53,389 nucleotides of DNA from Candidatus Gastranaerophilales bacterium (GTDB lineage Bacteria > Cyanobacteriota > Vampirovibrionia > Gastranaerophilales > Gastranaerophilaceae), in NCBI GenBank assembly GCA_944325825.1, contig CALVBP010000012.1:1-53389 (forward strand), written 5' to 3'. The stretch's first letter is position 1, and each line of letters opens with the position of its first letter. A program made the position numbers and the translations under genes. A model generated the notes under the pieces. That model did not search any database. It had not been told where the DNA came from and worked only from the letters and a program-made list of their open reading frames with translations. Of this stretch, positions 24,391 through 33,164 are shown in pieces.

Positions 24391-25407
24391 TTAATTATTA
24401 GCAAGTTTTTCTCTGACTAAAGTTTCTACCTGATTCAATATATCAGGGTTTTCAGATAAAAATTCTTTAGCCTTGTCTCTTCCCTGACCGAGTTTTTCGT
24501 CATTAAAACTAAACCAGGAACCCGCTTTTTTAACAATATCCAAATCAACAGCTACATCTAAGATATTACCGATTTTACATATGCCTTTACCGAAAATTAT
24601 ATCAAATTCTGCTGTTCTGAAAGGCGGAGCTACTTTATTTTTCAAAATACGAACTCTTACATGGTTTCCGATTTCTTCTCCGTCACCTTTCAAACCTTCT
24701 ACCCGTTTAATTTCCAAACGAACAGAAGCATAGTATTTTAAGGCATTTCCGCCTGTTGTTGTTTCAGGGTTTCCGTACATAACCCCGATTTTTTGTCTCA
24801 ACTGGTTAATAAATATAACCGTAGTATTGGTTTTTCCGATAATACCGGTCAATTTTCTTAAAGCCTTTGACATCAGCCTTGCCTGGAGTCCCATCTGCTG
24901 GTCTTCCATGGAACCTTCTATTTCAGCTTTCGGAACGAGAGCTGCAACAGAGTCAACTACAATAACATCAACCGCACCTGAACGTACAAGCTCTTCTGTT
25001 ATATCAAGAGCTTGTTCTCCCGTATCAGGTTGTGAAATCAATAATTCATCAACATTAACACCGAGATTCCTTGCATATTCGGGGTCAAGAGCATGTTCTG
25101 CATCGACAAAAGCTGCTATTCCGCCCTTTTTCTGGCATTCGGCCACAATATGCTGTGCTAATGTAGTTTTACCCGATGATTCAGGCCCATATATTTCTAT
25201 TATACGTCCTCTTGGAATTCCGCCTACACCAAGTGCCACATCAAGCGCTAAGGCTCCCGTCGGTATAGTTTCAACACTAACGGCAGGCTTATCGCCCAGT
25301 TTCATTATAGCGCCCTTGCCAAAATCTTTTTCTATCTTCTCTATAGCAAGTTTTAATGCCTTGCTTCTCTCATCTGCTACAGGTGTAACAGTTTCTTCTT
25401 TTGCCAT
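24391..25407 (-). CDS. recA: Recombinase RecA
   Basis: 338 residues, the standard length. The Walker A motif GPESSGKT is at 74-81, and [30 protein letters not shown] and [20 protein letters not shown] (loop L2) are all intact. The protein forms the nucleoprotein filament for homologous recombination and triggers SOS cleavage of LexA-type repressors. No SOS box that I recognise lies before it. It follows a helix-turn-helix/coiled-coil gene by 33 nt, so it may be transcribed from further upstream. Confidence 0.98.
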   Translation of the reverse strand: MAKEETVTPVADERSKALKLAIEKIEKDFGKGAIMKLGDKPAVSVETIPTGALALDVALGVGGIPRGRIIEIYGPESSGKTTLAQHIVAECQKKGGIAAFVDAEHALDPEYARNLGVNVDELLISQPDTGEQALDITEELVRSGAVDVIVVDSVAALVPKAEIEGSMEDQQMGLQARLMSKALRKLTGIIGKTNTTVIFINQLRQKIGVMYGNPETTTGGNALKYYASVRLEIKRVEGLKGDGEEIGNHVRVRILKNKVAPPFRTAEFDIIFGKGICKIGNILDVAVDLDIVKKAGSWFSFNDEKLGQGRDKAKEFLSENPDILNQVETLVREKLANN

Positions 25408-25440
25408 AATTCACCCCAAGTTTTAATAAACTACAATTAT

Positions 25441-25953
25441 TTAAAGTAAGATGTTATTTTCTTCTTCTTTCTTAATATAAAACCCGCACATTAACGGTTT
25501 GAAGCTGTTCAGGATATTTTTAAGCTTAAAGTTTTCTTTATTTAATTCATTAACTTTATTTTTCAAATTTTCATTTTCTGTTTTGCATCTTACCAGTTCA
25601 AGAACGACATCATCCATGCCTTCAAGCTTTTCGTCAATAAGCTTTGTCATGGAAGTTGTAATATTGTTTTCCATTCTGTTTAATGTATCAAGAAGGTTAT
25701 TTACAACCGCTTGAGAATTTGGTTTTGTAACGACAGAAAGAGCGGATTTTTTTTCACTCATTTCAGCAACTACAGAGGATTTTGCATTTCTTAGTTTTTT
25801 AACTTCGTCAACTGAAAAATAGATTTGTCCTTTGCTGTTTTTCTTTGGATTTACAGATGTTTTTTTACATAATTCAACGATTTCTTTATTATCAACATTT
25901 AATAATTTTCTAACGTCATTAGGTAAAAGTATTTTTTCCGGATTAGCATTCAT
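25441..25953 (-). CDS. Helix-turn-helix protein with C-terminal coiled coil
   Basis: 170 residues. Residues 9-56 (ILLPNDVRKLLNVDNKEIVE to FSVDEVKKLRN) look like a MerR-type winged helix-turn-helix. A Ser/Lys-rich linker leads to residues 80-150, heptad-rich (LVRCKTENENLKNKVNELNK) and typical of a dimerising coiled coil. There is no effector domain. Possible roles are a chromosome-organising or plasmid-segregation-like DNA-binding protein, or a transcription factor. Its place directly before recA suggests cotranscription. Shine-Dalgarno: GAGGGGA. Confidence 0.75.
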   Translation of the reverse strand: MNANPEKILLPNDVRKLLNVDNKEIVELCKKTSVNPKKNSKGQIYFSVDEVKKLRNAKSSVVAEMSEKKSALSVVTKPNSQAVVNNLLDTLNRMENNITTSMTKLIDEKLEGMDDVVLELVRCKTENENLKNKVNELNKENFKLKNILNSFKPLMCGFYIKKEEENNILL

Positions 25954-26189
25954 TTAAAAATTTCCCCTCTTTCTTCATCCAGTACAATAAACATTCTAAT
26001 TAATAAAAGATTTTATTTCTACCATTTGTAACACTTTTTTACAATTATTTTTGCGGGACAAGCAGAAGGAGTGATTGAGCAAAAAAGTTCGCTCTTCCAT
26101 TACAGACAAGCTCCCGTCCTAACCTTCCATTTTAAGGGAAAAACAATCTATGTCAGAAAAACAGTTATTAAAAAAATACACGGGTCAAG

Positions 26190-27152
26190 TTAAATCAAAG
26201 CCGGAAATTTGAATTCCGGAATTCTGTAATTATAGGGATTTAGTTCAAACAATTTATCAAAACCTTCGGAAAAATTTTTACTGTTAAGTTCCAAAAGAGG
26301 AAAACCTGCTTCCTGCGCAAGAGTTTGAACCTTAATGTCATAATTAATACCTAACACTTTTACTCCGGTTTTAACTCCTGCAAGACAAGCATGAAAACGC
26401 ATTCCAATAAGATATTCAAGAGAAGAAATCTCATCCAGAGCCTCTTGCACGGTTAAATTTTTTAAAATTCTAGTCTTTAACCTGCCGGAAGCAAACTTTT
26501 CCAAAACCGGTAAATCAATATTATCCTGTAAAGATATCAATGTAATTTCTTTATCGCCAAATCGGTTTTTTATTTCATCGGCAAGTTTGTTCAAAAATTC
26601 ATCCGTCAGCCCCTCACAACTGCGAAGCTGTATTCCTATTCCCTGCTTTTCTCCGTTCTCCGGAATATCAATTCCAAAAACAGGGTCTGCAACAAGTTCA
26701 GCAGGAATGTTCCATCCGGCAAGCATTTTCCAGGAATTAACGTCTCTGACTGTTATTGCGGTGCATCTTTTCAGCACAAATCTGGTTAAAAACTTTCCGA
26801 TTTTTGTTCTAAACGGGGTGAACCCCTGAGCAAAAATAAAAACTTTTTTATTAAATAAAAGTGCGGTCATAATAATTAAAAGGTAATAAAACAGGCTTTT
26901 TAGGCTGGTCACATCCTGAAGCAGACTGCCGCCTCCCGAGATTAGCACATCGCTTTCCGATAAAGCATGAAAAAAATTAAGCATTCCGACTGATTGAACC
27001 CCGTATAGAGCAGCCGTCTTTTTAGGATTGGAAGAAATTAATGTAATTTTTTCCGCCCCCAGATTTTTTAAGTTTTTAACAAGAACTCCGGCAATAGCTT
27101 CATCTCCGAAATTATCAAATCCGATATAACCGGATACTATATACTTTGTCAT
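26190..27152 (-). CDS. csaB: Polysaccharide pyruvyl transferase (CsaB-like)
   Basis: 320 residues. The start MTKYIVSGYIGFDNFGDEAI and the middle SDVLISGGGSLLQD are the diagnostic segments of polysaccharide pyruvyl transferases of the CsaB type, and GMRFHACLAG is the conserved C-terminal motif. CsaB adds ketal-linked pyruvate to secondary cell-wall polymers that anchor S-layer-domain proteins. The ATG overlaps the kinase stop by one base (TAATG), indicating coupled translation. A role in surface glycan pyruvylation is inferred; the target polymer is unknown. Confidence 0.88.
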   Translation of the reverse strand: MTKYIVSGYIGFDNFGDEAIAGVLVKNLKNLGAEKITLISSNPKKTAALYGVQSVGMLNFFHALSESDVLISGGGSLLQDVTSLKSLFYYLLIIMTALLFNKKVFIFAQGFTPFRTKIGKFLTRFVLKRCTAITVRDVNSWKMLAGWNIPAELVADPVFGIDIPENGEKQGIGIQLRSCEGLTDEFLNKLADEIKNRFGDKEITLISLQDNIDLPVLEKFASGRLKTRILKNLTVQEALDEISSLEYLIGMRFHACLAGVKTGVKVLGINYDIKVQTLAQEAGFPLLELNSKNFSEGFDKLFELNPYNYRIPEFKFPALI

Positions 27153-28081
27153 TAAACATTCTCCAGTACAGCCTGCTTATAAGGAATAGCCTGTATTGCT
27201 CCGTAATTTTGAGTTTGAAGCCCCGATACCACAGATGCAAATTTTGCCGCATCAAAAGGTGAGTATCCGTTAGTTAAAGCATAGAGAAAACCTCCGTTAA
27301 ATACATCTCCGGAAGCTGTTGTATCTATAGCCTTCTGTGTGTTATAAAATTCCGTAAAATTGATTTCTCCGTTATAACCCGTGTAATATCCTTTATCAAT
27401 ATGAGACTTAATTACGACTACTTTAACACCCTTATCCCATAGATACTTTATCACTTTATCAGCCGATTCTATTTCATAAAGCTTAAAGGCATCATTTTTA
27501 AAGCTTAAAAAGATAATATCGGTATAGTCAATAATTTCTTCAAAAAATTCTTTTGTATCAGCCGAATTCATAAAACAAGAAGTATAGTTAGGGTCATACG
27601 CAGTCAGAACATCGTTTTCTTTAGCACATTTAAACGTTTCTCTTACCAGTTCTCTTGAGCCTGCCGAAAGCGATTGAACAACTCCGGTTGAGTAAACAAG
27701 CTTAAGCTTCTTAATACATTCTTCATTTAAATCTTCTATTGAAAGTTTTGAAGCAGCCGTTTTTCTTTTATAATACAAGACTTCCTTGCTCTCCGGAGTT
27801 TTAGAAACAATATACATTCCGTTTTGTTCATCATTTGTTTTAATCAAAGATGTATCTATATGTTCTTTCTGAAGCGAAGACAGAATAAATTCGCTGAATC
27901 CGTCATTTCCGACCTTTGTAATATAGGTTACATTCCCGCCGAGACGTGCAATTGCAACTGCTGTTGTCACAGTATCTCCGCCAAAATATTTATTAAGCGT
28001 AGAAGTATCTGCAAGAGTTCCGTTAGCCGAAAGTTCTATCAAACACTCGCCTATTATTGCTATATCTATTTTTTGCTCCAT
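27152..28081 (-). CDS. kdgK: PfkB-family sugar kinase, probable 2-keto-3-deoxygluconate kinase
   Basis: 309 residues, ribokinase fold. GGDTVTTAVAIARLGG (34-49) is the first PfkB signature and DTTASGDVFNGGF (253-265) the second, with catalytic Asp259 and the anion hole in ASGD. Specificity for KDG is inferred from the overlap with a KDPG aldolase gene, which together would convert KDG to KDPG and then to pyruvate plus glyceraldehyde-3-phosphate. Its start lies 16 nt inside the aldolase gene, so translation is coupled. Confidence 0.85.
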   Translation of the reverse strand: MEQKIDIAIIGECLIELSANGTLADTSTLNKYFGGDTVTTAVAIARLGGNVTYITKVGNDGFSEFILSSLQKEHIDTSLIKTNDEQNGMYIVSKTPESKEVLYYKRKTAASKLSIEDLNEECIKKLKLVYSTGVVQSLSAGSRELVRETFKCAKENDVLTAYDPNYTSCFMNSADTKEFFEEIIDYTDIIFLSFKNDAFKLYEIESADKVIKYLWDKGVKVVVIKSHIDKGYYTGYNGEINFTEFYNTQKAIDTTASGDVFNGGFLYALTNGYSPFDAAKFASVVSGLQTQNYGAIQAIPYKQAVLENV

Positions 28082-28695
28082 CTGGTATAATCCCTTACTT
28101 CACTAAGAATTTCTTTAGTACGCTGCGTAATCTCATGCGGAGTAAATCCTTGATAAAAGTCTCTTCCGACACCTACAGCCGCAGCACCTGCATTTATATA
28201 TGTAACAACCTCGCTTAATTTTATATTGGCCGTCGGCATAAGATTCAAAAACGGCATTTGTCTCAAAATATTTTCAATATATTGTACCCCGCCCATAGCC
28301 TCAACAGGAAACAATTTAATAAGCTGTATCCTGGATTTCCAAGCATTATATGCCTCATTAGCGGTAGAAGAGCCGGCGATAAAAGGAACTCGCAAGTTTT
28401 TAGAAATTTTTACAAGACTCATTTGAAATATAGGAGAAGCAAAAAGCTTTGCTCCGGATTTAAGAGCAGCTTCTGCCTGATAAGAAGTTATTATTCCTCC
28501 CGCACAAACCGCAGCATACTTTGAAACTTCTTCTATTGCTTTATATATTGTAGTGTTTTCAACATTAATTTCAAGTACTCTTATTCCGCCGTCTACAAGT
28601 GCTTTTGCAATTTCTACCGTTCTGTCCGCATCAGCACATCTTATAATCGGATAAACCTTATCTTCGGCTATTTTGTTTATATAATTCTCAACCAT
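28066..28695 (-). CDS. eda: 2-dehydro-3-deoxyphosphogluconate aldolase
   Basis: 209 residues, a class I (beta/alpha)8 aldolase. E42 in RVLEINVENT is the catalytic base and K127 in IKLFPVE forms the Schiff base; PIIRC at the start and GVGRDFYQG near the end are typical, the latter binding phosphate. It splits KDPG into pyruvate and glyceraldehyde-3-phosphate (Entner-Doudoroff or uronate catabolism). First gene of the eda-kdgK-csaB unit, with AAAGGA as ribosome site. No gluconate dehydratase is in the window. Confidence 0.92.
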   Translation of the reverse strand: MVENYINKIAEDKVYPIIRCADADRTVEIAKALVDGGIRVLEINVENTTIYKAIEEVSKYAAVCAGGIITSYQAEAALKSGAKLFASPIFQMSLVKISKNLRVPFIAGSSTANEAYNAWKSRIQLIKLFPVEAMGGVQYIENILRQMPFLNLMPTANIKLSEVVTYINAGAAAVGVGRDFYQGFTPHEITQRTKEILSEVRDYTRWSKK

Positions 28696-28764
28696 ATATA
28701 TGTATCCTTTTCCCCGAAATTATTATATCATAAACATGTGTTATCAAGCTAACAGGTTAAAATA

Positions 28765-30750
28765 TTGAACAGAATTAAACTAATACTTTCATTTACTATT
28801 ATTGCATTTGTATTTATTTTTATCTCATATATTACATATAATACGGCAGAAGCAAAAGCATATGACTATATGCTCAAACACTTTACAATTCAAAAACTGC
28901 CATTTGATACACATAAACAAGTTCACGGAAGTGATGATATTGTTCTTGTAATGATTGATTCAAAAACTGTCGAAAAATATCGCTGGCCCTGGAAAAGAGA
29001 AACAAATTGCAAACTTTTTGAATATTTAAACAATTATACTGACTCAAAAGTTATAGTACATGATTCAATCTTGGCAACTTTAGACCGTGATTACCCTCAA
29101 TCCGATAAAAAATTCTTCCATACTTTAAGCAAATTTGATAACCTTGTAGAAGGATTTATGCCGGTAATAAAAAATTGGGATAACCCCGAAAAGGGTAAGG
29201 CTTATGACAGTAAATTCGGTGATAAATTCTCAATCAAAGTTACGGACAAATCTACACCTTCACCGGACTTGTATGGCAGTATGATGACTTTTCCGGAACC
29301 TTATTTTAATGTTGTAAAATACACCGGCTCTGTTTCCATGCTTCCGGGTTTTATTAACGGAAATCTGGCAAATTGGTCAATGGATGAAATATACAGAAAC
29401 CATGAATATATTTTTAAATACAAAGGGAAATATTATCCTTCTCTTGCAATGAGAACCTTTCTTCTTGTAAAAAATAATCCGGAAATTATAATTACAAATA
29501 AATCAATTAATTTCCCTGAACTAAATTACAAAATAAAACACACCAAAAATTATTATCAAAAAATTACCCCGATAAGATTCTATAAGCTGTACCCTACCGG
29601 GTATTCACACATCAGATACTCTGCAGTTGATCTGATGGATTCGTATGACAATTTAAAATCCGGTAAAAAACCTGTTATAAATCCTGCTGAATTTAAAGAT
29701 AAAATCGTGGTAATAGGCGCAAATGTACCGGCAGGAACAGGACTGAATGATAACAAAAACACTCCCGTCTCAGTAAACCATCCGGGAGCGGATATTCAGG
29801 CCAGTGTTATTGATAATGTGCTCCATAATGATTTTATGAACGTTCTGCCTGACTGGATTAATATTCTTCTGACTCTTATCGGAATGATTTTTGTATACAG
29901 TTTTATCAGAGTATTTAATCTCCTGAAATCAATTCTCTCCGTACTCGGAGTGATTGCGGTTTATCTTCTTTTTGCGGCGGGATGTTTTTACTGTAAAACC
30001 GTAGTGAGTGTTCTGACCCCTGTCGTAATGTTTGTTCTTACAATAATACTTGCTTATACTCATAAATTTGTACTTGAAAATAGAAGCAAAGAAAAAGTTA
30101 AATCCGCAATGGGTAAATACATGTCAGAAGACGTAATGAAACGTGTAGTAATGAATATAGATAACCTTGGATTAGGCGGTAAGAAAGCTACGGTAACCGT
30201 ATTATTTTCCGATATAAGAGGATTTACTTCCATGAGCGAACAAATGTCTGCTCAGCAGGTTTCGGAAATTTTAAATGAATACTTTACAGCAATGGAACCT
30301 ATTATAAGTAAATATAACGGAATTATTAATAAATTCATAGGCGATGCTATTATGGCAGTATTTGGAGAACCGATTCAGGACAAAAATCATGCTCAAAATG
30401 CCGTAAAGTGTGCTTATGAGATGCTTGAAAAAGTTAAAGAACTTCAGAAAAAGTGGGTAAAAGAAAATAAACCCAAAATTGAAATCGGTATCGGAATAAA
30501 TACAGGCGAAGTTTTTGTCGGCAATATAGGTTCAATTAACCGGATGGAATACACGGTAATCGGTGATACAGTTAACCTTGCAAGCCGGCTTGAAAGTTAT
30601 AATAAAGTCTATAAAACAAAGCTTTTAATAAGTCCGACTACTTATGAAGAAGTAAAAAGTTTTACTGATGTTATAAAGATTTCAGACGTACAGATTCGTG
30701 GAAAATCCCACAAAATGGATATTTATGAAGTCCTTAAAGTAACTTTATAA
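28765..30750 (+). CDS. CHASE2-domain class III adenylate cyclase
   Basis: 661 residues. The start TTG at 28765 is chosen because it keeps the N-terminal membrane helix (LILSFTIIAFVFIFISYITY); no upstream ATG exists. An extracytoplasmic CHASE2 sensor follows (about 35-365), then three membrane helices (about 366-440) and the cyclase domain. The metal Asps are D483 in FSDIRGF and D527 in KFIGDAIMAVFG, with Lys523 as the adenine-specifying residue, and YTVIGDTVNLASRLE is intact, so activity as adenylate cyclase is likely. It should make cAMP in response to an external signal. Divergent from eda. Confidence 0.92.
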   Translation: MNRIKLILSFTIIAFVFIFISYITYNTAEAKAYDYMLKHFTIQKLPFDTHKQVHGSDDIVLVMIDSKTVEKYRWPWKRETNCKLFEYLNNYTDSKVIVHDSILATLDRDYPQSDKKFFHTLSKFDNLVEGFMPVIKNWDNPEKGKAYDSKFGDKFSIKVTDKSTPSPDLYGSMMTFPEPYFNVVKYTGSVSMLPGFINGNLANWSMDEIYRNHEYIFKYKGKYYPSLAMRTFLLVKNNPEIIITNKSINFPELNYKIKHTKNYYQKITPIRFYKLYPTGYSHIRYSAVDLMDSYDNLKSGKKPVINPAEFKDKIVVIGANVPAGTGLNDNKNTPVSVNHPGADIQASVIDNVLHNDFMNVLPDWINILLTLIGMIFVYSFIRVFNLLKSILSVLGVIAVYLLFAAGCFYCKTVVSVLTPVVMFVLTIILAYTHKFVLENRSKEKVKSAMGKYMSEDVMKRVVMNIDNLGLGGKKATVTVLFSDIRGFTSMSEQMSAQQVSEILNEYFTAMEPIISKYNGIINKFIGDAIMAVFGEPIQDKNHAQNAVKCAYEMLEKVKELQKKWVKENKPKIEIGIGINTGEVFVGNIGSINRMEYTVIGDTVNLASRLESYNKVYKTKLLISPTTYEEVKSFTDVIKISDVQIRGKSHKMDIYEVLKVTL

Positions 30751-30754
30751 CCTG

Positions 30755-31417
30755 TTATCTTAAACCTTCACATAAAACAAATCTGCCGAGCGGAACTGTC
30801 TCGCAATATTGTTTTAAAGAATCTACAAAACATTTATTTTCGCAAAAACCGCCTGAAAGATAAATTTTTTCCGGTTTTTTAGAAAAATTCCATGCGTTAA
30901 ATGCTATTCCGTGTACAAATTTTGATATGGCTTCCGCAGGTTTTACCCCGGCTGAAATTGAATCCATAATCTTTTCCATACCAAAAATACCGCAAGTTAC
31001 AGAAAATTTTTCAGGGTTATACTCAAGTTCATTTTCTTTTACATTATAAAATTTCATTAACATTTCAACCGTTGCTCCGGTTGAACTTGCACAAGACGTA
31101 TTCCAATCCATATCATGAAATTTGCCGGATTTAAATCTAATCCACTTGGCATCTCTGCTTCCCAAATCCAAAACCGTTGCATCCGGGTTAATATTCAATT
31201 TCATAGCACCTTTTGCAAGAGCAATAATTTCATTTTCATCAGCATTTGCCATATGTCCGCAGGAACCATCCGGTTTAATCCCTAATTCTTTTACCATACT
31301 TGAAGGAAAAATATAATAATAATTTCCATCTTTCAAACCAACAAGAAACTGTTCCGCCAAACAGTTTCTTGAAGAAATTATTTTTGAGTATGTTGTTCCT
31401 GCATCTAAATATATCAT
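30755..31417 (-). CDS. BadF/BadG/BcrA/BcrD-type ATPase
   Basis: 220 residues, shorter than most 2-hydroxyacyl-CoA dehydratase activators. The N-terminal phosphate loop DAGTTYSKI, the NTSCASSTGATVE segment and VTCGIFGMEKIMDSISAG correspond to the family's Cys-containing motifs that hold a bridging 4Fe-4S cluster in the dimer; YLSGGFCENKCFV is the C-terminal adenosine motif. It is probably an activase or ASKHA regulator. The dehydratase subunits are not in the window. It ends 4 nt from the convergent cyclase gene. Confidence 0.82.
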   Translation of the reverse strand: MIYLDAGTTYSKIISSRNCLAEQFLVGLKDGNYYYIFPSSMVKELGIKPDGSCGHMANADENEIIALAKGAMKLNINPDATVLDLGSRDAKWIRFKSGKFHDMDWNTSCASSTGATVEMLMKFYNVKENELEYNPEKFSVTCGIFGMEKIMDSISAGVKPAEAISKFVHGIAFNAWNFSKKPEKIYLSGGFCENKCFVDSLKQYCETVPLGRFVLCEGLR

Positions 31418-31441
31418 TTTATCGTAAATTGTGAATCGTGA

Positions 31442-31498
31442 GCCGGAGATTACCCCCTCTCCTTGAGAAGAGGGCTTGGGTGAGGTGTCATCCTCCCC
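31442..31498. repeat. GC-skewed intergenic repeat fragment
   Basis: CCCCCTCTCCTTGAGAAGAGGGCT with the following GGGTGAGG resembles the common CCCTCTCCC...GGGTGAGGG class of dispersed intergenic repeats. Related pieces occur at 36929-36945 (CCCCCTCACCCCAACC) and 37021-37040 (CTCCTTGAGAGGGAGA). It can fold as CCTCTcc-ttga-gaAGAGG. Confidence 0.5.
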
Positions 31499-33001
31499 TT
31501 AGAATCTCATGAAATTCATATTATGTCTTTCGAGATAATCTTTTAAATCTCTTTTGATTTCCGGTGCCAGAATATAAAGAACAATAATATTCGGTACACA
31601 CATTGAAATCATCATCGCATCAGTAATATCAATAATAGATTTAACATTCATCGCTGAACCTATTATAATAAAAAGACAATATATCAGGTTAAAAGCTAAA
31701 ACACGTTTTTTACCTTCACCCAACAAGAATGTCCAAGCCTTTTGTCCGTAGTATGCCCAGGATATCAAAGTTGATAAAGCAAACATAACAGCTATAATTG
31801 ATAATATTATAGGGAAGAACGGTATTACTGACTGGAATGCGTTTGATGCGAGTTCAATGCCGGAAATTTCTGTAGTAGCAGATGTACAGGCTCCGGAAAA
31901 CACAATTGCAAAAGAAGTAAATAAACAAAGAACACCGGTTAAAAATGTTTCAAGAAGAGCTACAAATCCTTGAGAAACAGGTTCTTTTGTTTGAGCTGTG
32001 GCATAAACAATTGCTGCTGCGCCTGTTCCGGCTTCGTTAGACTGAACAGAACGTCTTAAACCTATAATAATTGTTCCGAAAATACCGCCGGCGACCGCAG
32101 TCGGATGGAAAGCTTCTTTTAAAATAAGCATTAAAGCTTCCGGAATGTTCGCAAAATGCGCAAGAATAACAATTAAACCTGAAACTATGTACATAATACA
32201 CATTGTAGGAGTTAAGATTGTAGTAACTTTAGCTATACTCTTAATACCTCCGACAACAACCATACCGATAAGTATAGCAACAATTAAACCGATTACCCAG
32301 GTATAACCGTGAAGAATGCTATGTTCCCCGCCGGTAATAAATACAAGCTGATGAGCGGTCTGGTTGATTTGAATCATGTTTCCGCCAGTAATACCGCCTC
32401 CGATACAAAGGATAGCAAAGATTACAGACAAAGGCTGCCCTAACCAGCGTAATTTCTTTCTGGTTAAGCCGTGAGCAATATAGTGCATCGGACCGCCTGA
32501 TACAGAGCCGTCGAGATTGAATCTTCTGTATTTAACAGCAAGAGTAGCTTCCACAAACTTAATAGACATACCTAAGATGGCACCGAAGAAAATCCAAAAT
32601 GCAGCACCTGGACCGCCTATTGAAATAGAAATTGCAACACCTGCAATACTTCCGATACCTATTGTTCCTGATAAAGCAGTTGCCAGCGCCTGAAAAGAAC
32701 TAACTTCGCCGCAGCCTTCATGGTGTTTTTCAACAGGCTTACAAACAAGTTCAATAGCATGTTTAAAGCCCCATACTGCAACTCCTCTATAATATATAGT
32801 GAAGAAAAATCCGGCAATAATAATCCAGAAAATTATTAACGGTACTTTACCGCCTGCTACCGGCACTGAAAAGAAAATTACACGTGCTACCGCATCTGAA
32901 ATCGGAGCCAGATGTTTATCAATAAATGCATCAACATTCATTGCCTGAGCTGATTGCAAGCTCATTAACATCATAAAAAACAGCATAATAATTCTCTTCA
33001 T
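31499..33001 (-). CDS. Alanine/glycine:cation symporter (AGCS family)
   Basis: 500 residues with about ten membrane helices, preceded by a hydrophobic, signal-like N-terminus ending AQAM. Family signatures: FQALATALSGTIGIGSIAGV, GGPGAAFWIF, SGGPMHYI and RSVQSNEAGTGAAAI. It imports alanine or glycine with Na+ or H+ across the inner membrane. Monocistronic as far as can be seen; the ribosome site is GAGGAAAAAGAG. The downstream side carries the intergenic repeat. Confidence 0.94.
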   Translation of the reverse strand: MKRIIMLFFMMLMSLQSAQAMNVDAFIDKHLAPISDAVARVIFFSVPVAGGKVPLIIFWIIIAGFFFTIYYRGVAVWGFKHAIELVCKPVEKHHEGCGEVSSFQALATALSGTIGIGSIAGVAISISIGGPGAAFWIFFGAILGMSIKFVEATLAVKYRRFNLDGSVSGGPMHYIAHGLTRKKLRWLGQPLSVIFAILCIGGGITGGNMIQINQTAHQLVFITGGEHSILHGYTWVIGLIVAILIGMVVVGGIKSIAKVTTILTPTMCIMYIVSGLIVILAHFANIPEALMLILKEAFHPTAVAGGIFGTIIIGLRRSVQSNEAGTGAAAIVYATAQTKEPVSQGFVALLETFLTGVLCLFTSFAIVFSGACTSATTEISGIELASNAFQSVIPFFPIILSIIAVMFALSTLISWAYYGQKAWTFLLGEGKKRVLAFNLIYCLFIIIGSAMNVKSIIDITDAMMISMCVPNIIVLYILAPEIKRDLKDYLERHNMNFMRF

Positions 33002-33164
33002 AGTCTCTTTTTCCTCAATTCGCCTAATGTAATAATCTTGACATAATTTTTATTGTAGCAGAAAAAAGTCAAGTTATTTCAAAATCTTTACAAAAAAATT
33101 AAAACGTGATGGTTTATTTTGTGGTAAGATTGAATGAGGTTAGTAATTTAGGGGATTAAAACAT

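Noticed and set aside
24217-24420. Plus-strand 67-residue ORF between the pilins and recA
   Set aside because: It overlaps the end of recA on the other strand, spans the recA terminator hairpin, has no ribosome site and a composition unlike coding DNA here.
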